A stretch of DNA of 64,000 nt from assembly GCF_039541915.1 (NCBI RefSeq), contig NZ_BAABHD010000032.1, positions 186,001 through 250,000 on the forward strand, in the 5' to 3' direction. The position numbers were made by a program, and so were the translations under genes. Under the pieces are notes generated by a model. That model was not told where the DNA came from, did no database searches, and saw nothing but the letters and a program-made list of their open reading frames with translations. Below are positions 8,665-16,407 of the stretch, in pieces. The stretch's first letter is position 1. Each line of letters begins with the position of its first letter. The DNA is from Nibrella saemangeumensis (GTDB lineage: Bacteria > Bacteroidota > Bacteroidia > Cytophagales > Spirosomataceae).

Positions 8665-8887
8665 GAAACTGCTGGATTACCTTTTAAATTTCGAATTACT
8701 TATCACGGTATAAGTAGCTTTTCATGTACTTACTCCATAACGTTATTCTCCTGCTGATTAAAAAGCCCAATCTGATGATAGCCTGTCAACCATGAATAGG
8801 ATATTTAAAGTAATTAAAAAATTTACTGTTAACCTAAACAAAGAATACCTACTCATCAGCTAAAATGATGTTAACCGTAAAAAGCGG

Positions 8888-9289
8888 TCAACATATTTCG
8901 TTATCCTGTAGTTCGCGGGTCAACTTAGTAAAGCCGACTACCTGCTCTTGTTCATCATGAAGTGCAGTAATTACTATACTGCCCCAGAAAATGGTGCCGT
9001 TCTTGCGGACCCGCATGCCAATGTGTTTGGCCCTTCCTTCTTTTTTAGCTTGTTCCAGCAACTTTTCTGGTAATAGTTCCTCCCGGTGCTGGGGCAGGTA
9101 AAACAGCCGGAAGTTCTGGCCAATGATCTCATCGGCTTTATACCCCTTTATAGTTTCAGCGCCTTTATTCCAGGAGAGAATCGTTCCGTCCAAGTCCAAC
9201 AAAATAATTGCATAATCTTGAATTTCTTCAATCATACGCTTATGCAAGATTTCTAATTGAGCTTTTTTATCCATAACGCAAGCAACCAT
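8888..9289 (-). CDS. Single PAS-domain protein
   Basis: A 133-residue protein that is essentially one PAS sensor domain (about residues 18-128). Diagnostic parts are YAIILLDLDGTILSWN, GAETIKGYKADEIIGQ and the closing strand FWGSIVITALHDEQ. No kinase, cyclase or DNA-binding domain follows, so it may sense a ligand and act on a partner, or be the leftover N-terminus of a former kinase. ATG at 9289 and ATG at 9274 are both possible starts; the second begins MDKKAQLEIL. It lies 223 bases upstream of the receiver-like gene in the same direction. Confidence 0.75.
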   Translation of the reverse strand: MVACVMDKKAQLEILHKRMIEEIQDYAIILLDLDGTILSWNKGAETIKGYKADEIIGQNFRLFYLPQHREELLPEKLLEQAKKEGRAKHIGMRVRKNGTIFWGSIVITALHDEQEQVVGFTKLTRELQDNEIC

Positions 9290-10006
9290 GACTTTACTGT
9301 AGTTGACGATGAAGGTGTATAACTTGTCTTGGTGTGATTTAATAAGATAGCTATACCAAATCTCTACCCAAAACTAAAGAGATTCGCTACTCACTTTGCC
9401 TCAAGGTGGTTTTGAAGCGCAGAGTTACAATCATTTTAATCGTATGTCACTACTAAGTCTTTAGTCTTTTGAAATGAGTCTGTGCCGTTTTAAACGCTAA
9501 AATTATCATCAATTGACTCCTGAAACCAGTTCCCAGGGCCAATTGGGCGCAAAGGTCAGGTTCGTGTTTACCGGCTCACCTTACCCGATTTCAGGTGCAA
9601 ATCAATATTCGAAGTCAGATGAAAAAGATGACTACTTGGAAAGCACCCGATTTAGTTCATGCAAGAGCTTATGATGAACGGATATGCATAGACGTCGATT
9701 TTAATATGGTATTCAGCGCTGGGCGCGTATCGACCATTAAAACCAAACGGGCTTCTCTAATCAGGTATTTGTTGTTACTGGTTAAGGTCGGGACAAGTAG
9801 AGCTACCCATATTTGGTAATCCACTAACCTGACATCCATACCACCCCTGCCTGATGGTTGCAGGTAAGGGTATTGAGTCCCACCGCACAAGTAGATTTTC
9901 GTTTTCCACCCTTCTATATCTGCATACGTAACAGTTCTTCAACGATTTAAGAATGGTACAGGTTAGCCGTTCTGTCTTTACCTCGAAACTCTGAAACCCT
10001 GGTGCA
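9290..10006. other. 717-base gap without a recognisable gene
   Basis: The largest gap in the first half, between divergent genes. The left part (about 9290-9480) is AT-rich and should hold the PAS-gene promoter. Bases 9535-9820 have coding-like composition, with fragments such as GRKGQVRVYRLTLPDF (plus strand, around 9550) and a 74-codon frame at 9595-9819. I recognise no family and see frame breaks, so this may be an eroded gene. I see no clear promoter match ahead of the gene at 10007. Confidence 0.4.
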
Positions 10007-11089
10007 ATGGCTTTTAAGAAATACGTGCTGACAATCTTACTTCTTTTGAAAATAGGGTCTTGCTTCGCCTATGACCATCCGGGTGGTATGCACCCTCAGA
10101 AGCAGTTGGATTTTGTAAGAAAGCAAGTCAAGGCGAAGAAACAGCCGTACTGGGATGCCTACCGGCAACTAATCGTATATGCCGACTCGGCCTGGCACCA
10201 CCCTATCGAGGCCCTTGCCAATTTCAGTGTGCCTGGTTATTATGTCGATGCGGTTATGCATCGAAAAAATTCAAAGAGCCTTAATACGAACGCTTTTGAT
10301 GCGTATGCATGCGCATTAGCCTGGCAGTTGAGCGGAGAGCAGAAATATGCGGCTAAATCCCTGGAAATTCTCAACGCCTGGGGTGCAACCAACACCCACT
10401 ATTCAGATGCCGATGGTAGTTTAGTCATGGCGTATGCCGGTTCTGGTATGTTAATGGCCGCAGAGCTGCTGCATGGGTACCAGGGCTGGTCAAAAGCGGA
10501 TAAAAAGCAGTTTGAGCGTTGGGTGGAAACCGTGTACCGCAAAGCTTGCAACGAGATTCGTAACCATGCCAATAACTGGGCCGACTGGGGACGGTTCGGC
10601 TCGGCGTTGTGCGCGCAATTTCTGGATGATGAAAAAGAAATCGCAGAAAACACACGTCTGATAAAGAGTGACTTGTTCCATAAAATTGCACCGGATGGCA
10701 GCATGCCCGAAGAAACAAAGAGAAAGGCAAATGGAATCTGGTATACGTACTTTTCTCTGGCTCCTATAACGGCCGCTTCCTGGGTGATCTTTAATACTAC
10801 AGGAGAAAATCTTTTTAACTACTCGCAGGACGGTCGGTCTATAAAAACAGCGTTGGATTATCTCTATTACTATAGCCTGCATCCTTCAGAATGGAAGTGG
10901 TTTCCTAATCCGAACAAAGGGTCTGCCCAAAGTTGGCCGGGGAATTTGCTGGAAGCCATGTCGGGCATTTACCGGGATAAGGAATATGTAACGTATGTGC
11001 AGGCAAGCCGCCCACTCATTTACCCGACGCATCACTTTGCCTGGACATTCCCTACGCTCATGGCAGTCAGCCTCGACACGTACCGGTAA
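10007..11089 (+). CDS. Secreted alginate-lyase-family protein
   Basis: A 360-residue protein with a signal peptide (about 1-22, ending CFAY) and an all-alpha toroid of the alginate-lyase Pfam family, the fold of PL5-type lyases that cleave uronic-acid polymers by beta-elimination. Recognisable parts are DHPGGMHPQKQLDFVR at the mature N-terminus, AYACALAWQLSGEQKYA, and the substrate-groove stretch RNHANNWADWG near residue 190. A late motif includes PTHHFAW. Length fits single-domain members. The polymer could be alginate, glucuronan or another uronate polymer. Its 3' end faces the sensor kinase 15 bases away. Confidence 0.8.
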   Translation: MAFKKYVLTILLLLKIGSCFAYDHPGGMHPQKQLDFVRKQVKAKKQPYWDAYRQLIVYADSAWHHPIEALANFSVPGYYVDAVMHRKNSKSLNTNAFDAYACALAWQLSGEQKYAAKSLEILNAWGATNTHYSDADGSLVMAYAGSGMLMAAELLHGYQGWSKADKKQFERWVETVYRKACNEIRNHANNWADWGRFGSALCAQFLDDEKEIAENTRLIKSDLFHKIAPDGSMPEETKRKANGIWYTYFSLAPITAASWVIFNTTGENLFNYSQDGRSIKTALDYLYYYSLHPSEWKWFPNPNKGSAQSWPGNLLEAMSGIYRDKEYVTYVQASRPLIYPTHHFAWTFPTLMAVSLDTYR

Positions 11090-11104
11090 TGATATGGCAT
11101 TCGT

Positions 11105-12481
11105 TCACCCGGCGGATTCCTGGGCACAGACCAGCGGCAGGGTTACTACGAACTGCCCGCTTCCATCGTACACCGTGGGCAGGCCCTGTCCCAGCATTCG
11201 GTACTGAGTCAGGATGTTGCTCAGACCGACGCCGTTGCTGAGGACTCGCGAGGCTTTGCGCTGAAGATTATTCTGGACCACCAACTGCCCGTTCGGATTG
11301 GTTGTGATAGTTATAACCAGGGGCTGATCAGGCAGTACCACGTTGTGCTTGACGGCATTCTCGACTAACAGTTGCAAGGTAAGGGGAGGCAATTGCGTGC
11401 CGAGGTACTGGTCATCTACCGCGATGCGCAAGTCGATACCTGTACCGTGACGAGTCTGAAGCAGGTGATAATAGGAGCGAATGAAGTCCAGTTCATGGCG
11501 CAGCGTGGTCAAGGGGTTATCGTTGGCCCGCAGCAGATAGCGGTACACGCTGCTGAGTTCATCCACGAACTCGCCCGCTTGCCGGGGACTTTCATCAATC
11601 AGGGAGGATAGGGTGTTAAGCGAGTTGAACAGAAAGTGCGGATTGACCTGACCTTGCAGGGCCCGGAGTTGCACGGCCATTTTCTCTTGTTCCAGTTGCT
11701 GTACCGCCAGTTCCGCTTCCAGACTTTCCCGTCGGCGCTGCTCGCGTTCGCCCACCAGTTCCTGCTCCGTTACGGCCTGCTGCCGGGCCTGGGCCACCTC
11801 CTGAAGCCGTCGTAGGAAGGTCAGGCAGAGCGAAAAGCAAAGTAATTCCGCCATCAGCATGCCCTGAATCACCAGGTTTGCCGACGCGTACACGTCCTGG
11901 GTGGCCCAGGGCCATTTTGGCCCCGAGAAAAGGGCCAGCGACAACAATCCCCTGAGCGTCATGAAGGCAGATCCGACCAGAAATAGGCGGGCTACCGGGT
12001 CTCGTCGACGGGCCGCCAGCCAAACAGCACCCAAGTTGATGAGCAACGCCAATATGCGGAAAACGTGCGTCATGACTTCATACACGACGTTGGGCTTGGT
12101 GGGTTGCCACACGATCCAACCCCCGAGCACATAAACCACCACCAGCGCCTGCGCCACCCGGGTCCATTGCCGCGAGGAACTGCCCGGATGGGTGAACAGC
12201 ACAAGCACCAATTCAAGGAAGTTGAGCTTGAAAAAGCCCATACTCAGATTCATGAGCAAGGTGCTCGTCGATGCGGGTAAGGTTAGGACGTTGTCGTATA
12301 GGAAGAGGCTGCTCAGCCAACTGAACGTGTGCAAGGTGAACAGGCCGTAAATACGCTGTCGGTACAGCCCCCATTGCACAGCATTGAGCAGAAACAAGGC
12401 CCAAACGGAACCCGTAAATAACAAGCGCAGGTTATCGTGTGTCATGTCCGGGTTTACGTGGCGGTTTGAGTAAGACGACAA
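11105..12481 (-). CDS. LytS-type membrane sensor histidine kinase (orphan)
   Basis: A 458-residue kinase. The N-terminal half (about 1-225) has some seven hydrophobic segments in a 7TMR-like arrangement. A coiled coil (about 230-270, rich in EQERRRESLEAELAVQQLEQ) leads to the His_kinase domain with phospho-acceptor His282 in NPHFLFNSLN. The ATPase domain contains the N-box LQLLVENAVKHN and the glycine motif GVGLSNI. In Bacteroidota such kinases usually partner a LytTR regulator, but none is adjacent. Start MSSYSN at 12481; a later ATG at 12445 is possible. It shares layout with the kinase at 27036-28388. Confidence 0.9.
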   Translation of the reverse strand: MSSYSNRHVNPDMTHDNLRLLFTGSVWALFLLNAVQWGLYRQRIYGLFTLHTFSWLSSLFLYDNVLTLPASTSTLLMNLSMGFFKLNFLELVLVLFTHPGSSSRQWTRVAQALVVVYVLGGWIVWQPTKPNVVYEVMTHVFRILALLINLGAVWLAARRRDPVARLFLVGSAFMTLRGLLSLALFSGPKWPWATQDVYASANLVIQGMLMAELLCFSLCLTFLRRLQEVAQARQQAVTEQELVGEREQRRRESLEAELAVQQLEQEKMAVQLRALQGQVNPHFLFNSLNTLSSLIDESPRQAGEFVDELSSVYRYLLRANDNPLTTLRHELDFIRSYYHLLQTRHGTGIDLRIAVDDQYLGTQLPPLTLQLLVENAVKHNVVLPDQPLVITITTNPNGQLVVQNNLQRKASRVLSNGVGLSNILTQYRMLGQGLPTVYDGSGQFVVTLPLVCAQESAG

Positions 12482-12618
12482 ACCGCCCTTCGTCGTAGCT
12501 CACCGTGGGGCTGGCCGATCATCGGGTATTTCTTCAGGCTAGGAAGTCAGCTGGTCAAAAATAACGCTTTTTTTACATACTGTAAACGCATGAATATAGA
12601 GATAGAAGATCCTGCTGC

Positions 12619-12792
12619 CTACACCGGCAGGATTAACATATCGATTCCACCCAACTGCTGTAGTTGACTCAGGAGTTGGCGCGCACCCGTGACATTGAAG
12701 ACGTCTCTGTTGAGGATACTTAGCGCCGGATACGTTTTTTTAACGGTTGCTAATCTAGTCTGGTTTATACCGGTGATCTCTGGCAGGCCGGA
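12619..12792 (-). pseudogene. Probable gene remnant downstream of the TonB receptor
   Basis: In the 325-base gap between the receptor and the kinase, a minus-strand frame open from 12792 to TAG at 12619-12621 reads as plausible protein, for example KKTYPALSILNRDVFN then VTGARQLLSQLQQLGGIDML. It has no start codon and an in-frame TAA just upstream at 12793-12795, 12 bases past the receptor stop. It looks like the C-terminal 57 residues of a protein whose front has been lost. I do not recognise the family. The rest of the gap (12482-12618) shows nothing clear. Confidence 0.3.
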
Positions 12793-12806
12793 TTATTCCA
12801 TCCAAC

Positions 12807-15365
12807 TCAAAATCGAAGATTCAGCTTTACGTACCAGAACGCACCATTGCTGCCCATCTGCACCGGATCCCAGGCACCACCTGATTCGGTGAGGGTGGGA
12901 TCGTGGAGGTTCGGGTAGGCGTTGAAGATATTGGTGCCGCCGAGCGTGAGTCTCACCTGATTGGTCAACCGGTAGCCGACCGAGAGATCCGTGGTGATTC
13001 GTGGGGTATAAACATCGAGAACGGTAAGAGACGGATCGCCTTCGTAGACATTGTAGTTTGCCAGTTCTACCTGCCCGAAGCGAATGGCGCGGGCAACGAC
13101 CGTCCACCGGTCGATACTGTAATCCAGCGTCAGGTTGATTTTTGACGGTGGGGCGGAGGCCACCACGAACCGGCGTTCGCGTTCGTCAAAATAGGTATCT
13201 TCTTTACCTCGCAGCCGCTCGTTGGTTTGGACGGCATCCACCGTCAGCCGGTTAAAGTTGGCCGCCAGCGTGGTGTTGAGCCGCCCCCGGCCGAGGGTAG
13301 CACTATGCGCCAGAATCACATCCAGCCCCCGCGTGGTAGTCGAGATGGCATTGGTGAAGAACTGGGCCTGACCAACGCGCAGCGCCTGCAGGTCGGCTCC
13401 AATGTCGGGGTCTTCGTTGGTAAAGGGACCCGTCAGGACCACCCGGTCTTTTACCTTGACCAGGTAGCCGTCCACCGTTACCGTAAAATTAGAGGCCAGC
13501 CGGCCCGTAAAACCAACGCTCAGGTTCTGGGAGGTTTCCTGTTTGAGGGCCGGGATGCCCAGCTTCTGCGTAACGGCGCTGTTGTTTCTGGCCAGCAATA
13601 CCTCTACCGGTTGCCCGTTTACGAAGTTGGTGAAGGTGGAGTTAAAGTAGATCTGCGCCAGTGATGGAGCCCGGAAGCCGGTGCTGGCCGTAGCTCGTAA
13701 CGTGAAGTTGTTGCTCAGCCGTAGCCGCGTTGAGAGTTTGCCGTTTACAGTACTGCCAAAATCACTGTAGTTTTCAAACCGCACCGCTGCGCCCAGCATA
13801 AACGCCCGGGTAATATCGGCTTCGGTATCAACGTAGATACCCAGGTTGGTACGGCCCTGGTTGATAGCGTCGCCCGGTTGGTAGCCAGGGAAACCCTGCG
13901 AGCCACCCGGTTTGGTCGGATCGTAATTCCGGTACGAGCCTTCTTCCCCGGCAAAGATCAGGTACCGCTCCGCCCGGAACTCACTGCCGAAGGCGATGTT
14001 AAGGCCTTGTAAGGTATTCTGAAAATTGCGTGTAAAATGCAGGCCGGTTACGTTCTGCTGCAACTGGAAACCGCCCGCATCGAAAGAGGTAGGGGAGGTA
14101 GCCCCCAGTGAGGTATTCAGGGTGTTGTTAACGGTGTACTGGAAGCGGTTGCTGCCGAATACGTTGCCCAGATCGATGTTCCACCCTTTCCAGGTGCCCC
14201 GGATGCCGGCGGCAATGGAGCCGTCGAGAATGTCGCTGGAAATAATAGGATCGAAGCCATTGGGGTAGATGGCCGGTACGTTCCGTTCGCTGTCGGCAAA
14301 GCGGGTCCAGGCGTAGGCATCACCCTTACGGAAGTTCAGCCCGCCAAAGGCGTAGATCTGAGCGTTGGCGCTGACCGGAATGGCGGAGTTGGCGTAGAAC
14401 GAGGTGTTCTGAACTTTAGGATCGCCGTACTGCCGGCGGGCAATGTCACTGGCTACGTTGGCCCGCTGGGTGTGGTCCCGGAAGTTGTGATCGGCGGTCA
14501 GGTTGAGGAAGCCCTCCTGACCGATACGCAGGCCGTAGTTGGCGTTGACGTTTACGTTGGCCCCGTCGAATGCCCGATCATCGAACCGGTATTTGGCCTG
14601 GTACATGCCGTAGTTGACATTGCCGGTAAATTCATTGACGTTCGACTTCAAGACAATGTTGATCACCCCGGCAATGGCGTCGGAGCCGTACTGGGCCGAT
14701 GCCCCGTCGCGCAGAATTTCGATACGCTCGATGGCAGCCGCCGGAATGGCGTTCAGATCGGTTCCCGTATTGCCCCGGCCGCGGCTGCCGAACAGGTTCA
14801 CCAGCGATGACTGATGCCGGCGCTTTCCGTTGATCAGCACCAGTGTCTGATCGGGACCCAAACCCCGCAGGGTAGCGGGGTCTACGTGGTCGGCCCCGTC
14901 GGAGCCGGTCTGGCGGTTGGAATTAAACGAGGGGGCGGCAAATTGCAGGAGCTGGTTCAGGTCCAGTTGCCCGGTTTTGGCCGTTACCTCCCGGATATCG
15001 ATCAGGTCAATGGGGGAGGGGGAGTCCGTTACCGAGCGGTTCAGGTTGCGGGAGCCTACCACGTTCACCTGGGCAAGCGTGTTGGTTTCTTCCAGGGTAG
15101 GATTGATCGTAGTCTGGCCGTTTACGGGCACTTCGAGCCGTTGAAAGCCGACATACGAGAAAACCAGTACGGCATCGGCGGAGCGGGTCGTGATCTGGTA
15201 CTGACCGGCCGCATTGGTAGTCGTGCCGTTGTTGGTGCCTTTTTCGACAACGGTGGCACCGATCAGCAGGTCGCCCTGCCGGTCGGTTACCCGGCCGGTG
15301 ATAACCTGCTGGCCGTAGGTGGATAGCGATAAAAAAACCAGCGCAGCGAGTAGTAGATTTTTCAT
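12807..15365 (-). CDS. TonB-dependent outer-membrane receptor
   Basis: An 852-residue receptor starting at ATG 15365, which gives a clean signal peptide (MKNLLLAALVFLSLSTYGQ). The layout is a CarboxypepD_reg-like domain (about 20-105, VITGRVTDRQGDLLIGATV and VLVFSYVGFQRLEV), a plug (about 115-245, with ATLRGLGPDQTLVLINGKRR and GASAQYGSDAIAGVINIVL), and a 22-strand barrel ending WYVKLNLRF, a typical aromatic C-terminus for BAM insertion. No SusD partner flanks it, so it is not an obvious SusC. The ligand could be a siderophore, cofactor or oligosaccharide. Confidence 0.92.
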   Translation of the reverse strand: MKNLLLAALVFLSLSTYGQQVITGRVTDRQGDLLIGATVVEKGTNNGTTTNAAGQYQITTRSADAVLVFSYVGFQRLEVPVNGQTTINPTLEETNTLAQVNVVGSRNLNRSVTDSPSPIDLIDIREVTAKTGQLDLNQLLQFAAPSFNSNRQTGSDGADHVDPATLRGLGPDQTLVLINGKRRHQSSLVNLFGSRGRGNTGTDLNAIPAAAIERIEILRDGASAQYGSDAIAGVINIVLKSNVNEFTGNVNYGMYQAKYRFDDRAFDGANVNVNANYGLRIGQEGFLNLTADHNFRDHTQRANVASDIARRQYGDPKVQNTSFYANSAIPVSANAQIYAFGGLNFRKGDAYAWTRFADSERNVPAIYPNGFDPIISSDILDGSIAAGIRGTWKGWNIDLGNVFGSNRFQYTVNNTLNTSLGATSPTSFDAGGFQLQQNVTGLHFTRNFQNTLQGLNIAFGSEFRAERYLIFAGEEGSYRNYDPTKPGGSQGFPGYQPGDAINQGRTNLGIYVDTEADITRAFMLGAAVRFENYSDFGSTVNGKLSTRLRLSNNFTLRATASTGFRAPSLAQIYFNSTFTNFVNGQPVEVLLARNNSAVTQKLGIPALKQETSQNLSVGFTGRLASNFTVTVDGYLVKVKDRVVLTGPFTNEDPDIGADLQALRVGQAQFFTNAISTTTRGLDVILAHSATLGRGRLNTTLAANFNRLTVDAVQTNERLRGKEDTYFDERERRFVVASAPPSKINLTLDYSIDRWTVVARAIRFGQVELANYNVYEGDPSLTVLDVYTPRITTDLSVGYRLTNQVRLTLGGTNIFNAYPNLHDPTLTESGGAWDPVQMGSNGAFWYVKLNLRF

Positions 15366-15387
15366 GGTTTTCGTGTTGGAATCATAT

Positions 15388-15416
15388 GAAAGTAGCACAA
15401 AACACGTTTTATGCAA
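15388..15416 (-). promoter_or_regulatory. Candidate promoter for the TonB receptor gene
   Basis: Read on the minus strand: TTG (15416-15414), a 19-base spacer, then TACTTTC at 15394-15388. The -7 part matches the TAnnTTTG pattern only partly. It sits 22 bases before the chosen ATG at 15365, which supports that start over the longer frame. Confidence 0.35.
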
Positions 15417-15612
15417 AACATTCGGTGCGTTTCGGTGACATTTTTGAACCAACGGTCATTCGGTAAGACCATTCCTCACGAAAGTTGCCCCGATTACTCA
15501 ATAAATTCTTAATTCTGTGGTCGGCAATTCGGCCAACCAACCGGAATTTACCGGCTTCATCAACTGTTTATAGATGTAGTATATAGGGAAAAAGCTATCC
15601 ACATCCTAAACT

Positions 15613-16392
15613 ATGCAGTACTTTGTTCGACCCGACTCCGTTGTCAAGAGCATATGGGGAGATGCCGACGTCATTCTGCTGATTTTTGCCGGTTCGGCCG
15701 GCGAATTTGCTCTGAACCGGGCCGTCGACTGGTTATTTTTTACCGGAAAGCTGCCGGCCGACCCCATCGGTCGTTTGTTCTCAACCGTTCGGTACGCGCA
15801 GGAAATTGTGTTTTCGGATAAAGAGTCCGCCGAACGGGCCATTGCCCGCATCCACGCCATTCACGGGGGCGTCGAGAAAAGCAGGGGGCAGCGGATTCCC
15901 GACTGGGCGTACCGCGATGTGCTGTATATGCTCATTGATTATTCGGAGCGGGCCTATCAACTGCTGCACCGGCCGCTGACGTTGTCGGAAAAAGAAGAAG
16001 TCTACGATGTCTTCCGGCGAGTGGGCGAAGGATTGCAAATACCCGATCTGCCCAAGACCTATGCCGACTGGCTGGTGGACCGCCGGAGCCACATCCGGCG
16101 CGACCTGGCCTACAGCATTTACACCAAGCGGCTCTTTGAGCGTTATCGGGAAGAGTTGGGCCCCTGGCGGTACAACCTGCTGTTACAATCCCAGTCGCTG
16201 CTGGTGCCGGAGCGTGTTCACCGCCTGCTCGACCTGCCGCCGAAACCGCTGCTGGCATCAACCATGTGGCTGTATAAAGTACTCAACCGGCTCGGACTGC
16301 GCTCTATGGTGCAGCGGGCGTTGCTGCCGGCCGAGTACCTGAAAGACATTCGAAATCTGGACCGTGAGGTGGTTAGTACCCCGGATTTGTGA
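15613..16392 (+). CDS. DUF2236 / MpaB-like oxygenase-fold protein
   Basis: A 259-residue protein of the DUF2236 family, whose characterised relatives are latex-clearing protein (a b-type haem oxygenase that cleaves rubber) and fungal MpaB. Family features are the N-terminal arginine-containing stretch RPDSVVKSIWGDAD, then IFAGSAGEFALNRAV, YAQEIVFSDKESAE and the His-rich turn IHAIHGGV (about residues 82-89), with WAYRDVLYMLIDYSERAY following. No signal peptide. The last codons and the TGA stop lie inside a hairpin that looks like an inserted repeat. The substrate is unknown. Confidence 0.82.
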   Translation: MQYFVRPDSVVKSIWGDADVILLIFAGSAGEFALNRAVDWLFFTGKLPADPIGRLFSTVRYAQEIVFSDKESAERAIARIHAIHGGVEKSRGQRIPDWAYRDVLYMLIDYSERAYQLLHRPLTLSEKEEVYDVFRRVGEGLQIPDLPKTYADWLVDRRSHIRRDLAYSIYTKRLFERYREELGPWRYNLLLQSQSLLVPERVHRLLDLPPKPLLASTMWLYKVLNRLGLRSMVQRALLPAEYLKDIRNLDREVVSTPDL

Positions 16393-16402
16393 TCCGGGGT
16401 AC
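16376..16402. repeat. REP-like palindrome overlapping a stop codon
   Basis: Arms GTACCCCGGAT (16376-16386) and ATCCGGGGTAC (16392-16402) are perfect complements around loop TTGTG. The upstream gene's TGA (16390-16392) is in the loop. The centre GATTTGTGATC matches the palindrome at 39981-39997, and the arms match those at 32903-32929. It could also terminate both converging genes. Confidence 0.65.
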
Positions 16403-16407
16403 CCAGC

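Noticed and set aside
9595..9819. A 74-codon plus-strand frame in the gap
   Set aside because: No recognisable fold and no promoter; reported only as coding-like debris in the gap entry.
12807..15365. TonB receptor as a SusC of a polysaccharide locus
   Set aside because: No SusD-like lipoprotein follows; the plug and barrel fit a general TonB receptor.
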